From Cocleimonas sp. (lineage in GTDB: Bacteria > Pseudomonadota > Gammaproteobacteria > Thiotrichales > Thiotrichaceae): a stretch of DNA of 5,010 nucleotides. How positions within the stretch are numbered: the stretch's first letter is position 1; every line of letters begins with the position of its first letter. The stretch is from contig JAGLBQ010000258.1 of the NCBI GenBank assembly GCA_023146675.1, positions 1 through 5,010 on the forward strand. Reading direction: 5' to 3'. Of the stretch, positions 4,967-5,010 are shown piece after piece. Position numbers and translations under genes: made by a program. The notes beneath the pieces were generated by a model. The model was not told the origin of the DNA and searched no databases. It saw nothing but the letters and a program-made list of their open reading frames with translations.

Positions 4967-5010
4967 AAAAGTGGTGAAGGATGTCATCAATCAGTATGTA
5001 TTTCTTCATT

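Noticed and set aside
4794..5009. 71-aa minus-strand frame at the right edge
   Set aside because: It runs through both the GTAGCCCG palindrome and one arm of the first hairpin, so most of its sequence is repeat DNA. No protein family resemblance is seen. A start at 5009 cannot be judged because its upstream region is outside the window.

Overview
The window looks like AT-rich bacterial chromosome, most likely from a gammaproteobacterium. The DUF3465 protein, the NlpC/P60 lipoprotein and a GTAGCCCG...CGGGCTAC intergenic palindrome fit that group best. This assignment is an inference from family distribution, and no gene here fixes a genus.

Layout. The left end (minus strand) holds most of an NlpC/P60 cysteine peptidase lipoprotein whose C-terminus lies outside the window. 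Upstream of it, also on the minus strand, is a tiny single-pass membrane protein (42 aa), and a perfect 13-bp hairpin separates the two. A gene-poor stretch of nearly 700 bases follows (709-1384). It contains a symmetric repeat cluster around 848-886, overlapping an IHF-like match, and a 130-bp segment with near-perfect terminal inverted repeats and a possible AATT target duplication at 1075-1204, probably a MITE or IS remnant.

The centre of the window is a plus-strand three-gene cassette (1385-4719). It starts with a membrane-anchored GTPase with a C-terminal DUF697-like helical domain (505 aa). A second, soluble-start paralogous GTPase of the same architecture follows (459 aa), starting at GTG behind a perfect AAGGAG and overlapping the first gene by 65 nt. 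The third gene encodes a membrane-anchored DUF3465 protein (164 aa) only 7 nt downstream. The two GTPases share a DSDLT motif, an NKSD motif and an unusual charged insertion after G5. They are best read as diverged partners from a tandem duplication that may act together at the inner membrane in a dynamin-like or Era/YcjF-like way. An A7 run sits directly before the stop codon of the first GTPase, inside the overlap. Loss of one A in the transcript, or +1 slippage, would fuse the two GTPases into one double-headed protein.

The right end (4720-5010) has no convincing gene. It carries two different palindromic elements back to back, the second with two mutually exclusive foldings.

No rRNA, tRNA or CRISPR array was seen. 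The most interesting candidate system is the paired GTPase plus DUF3465 cassette. Its biological role cannot be read from the sequence.
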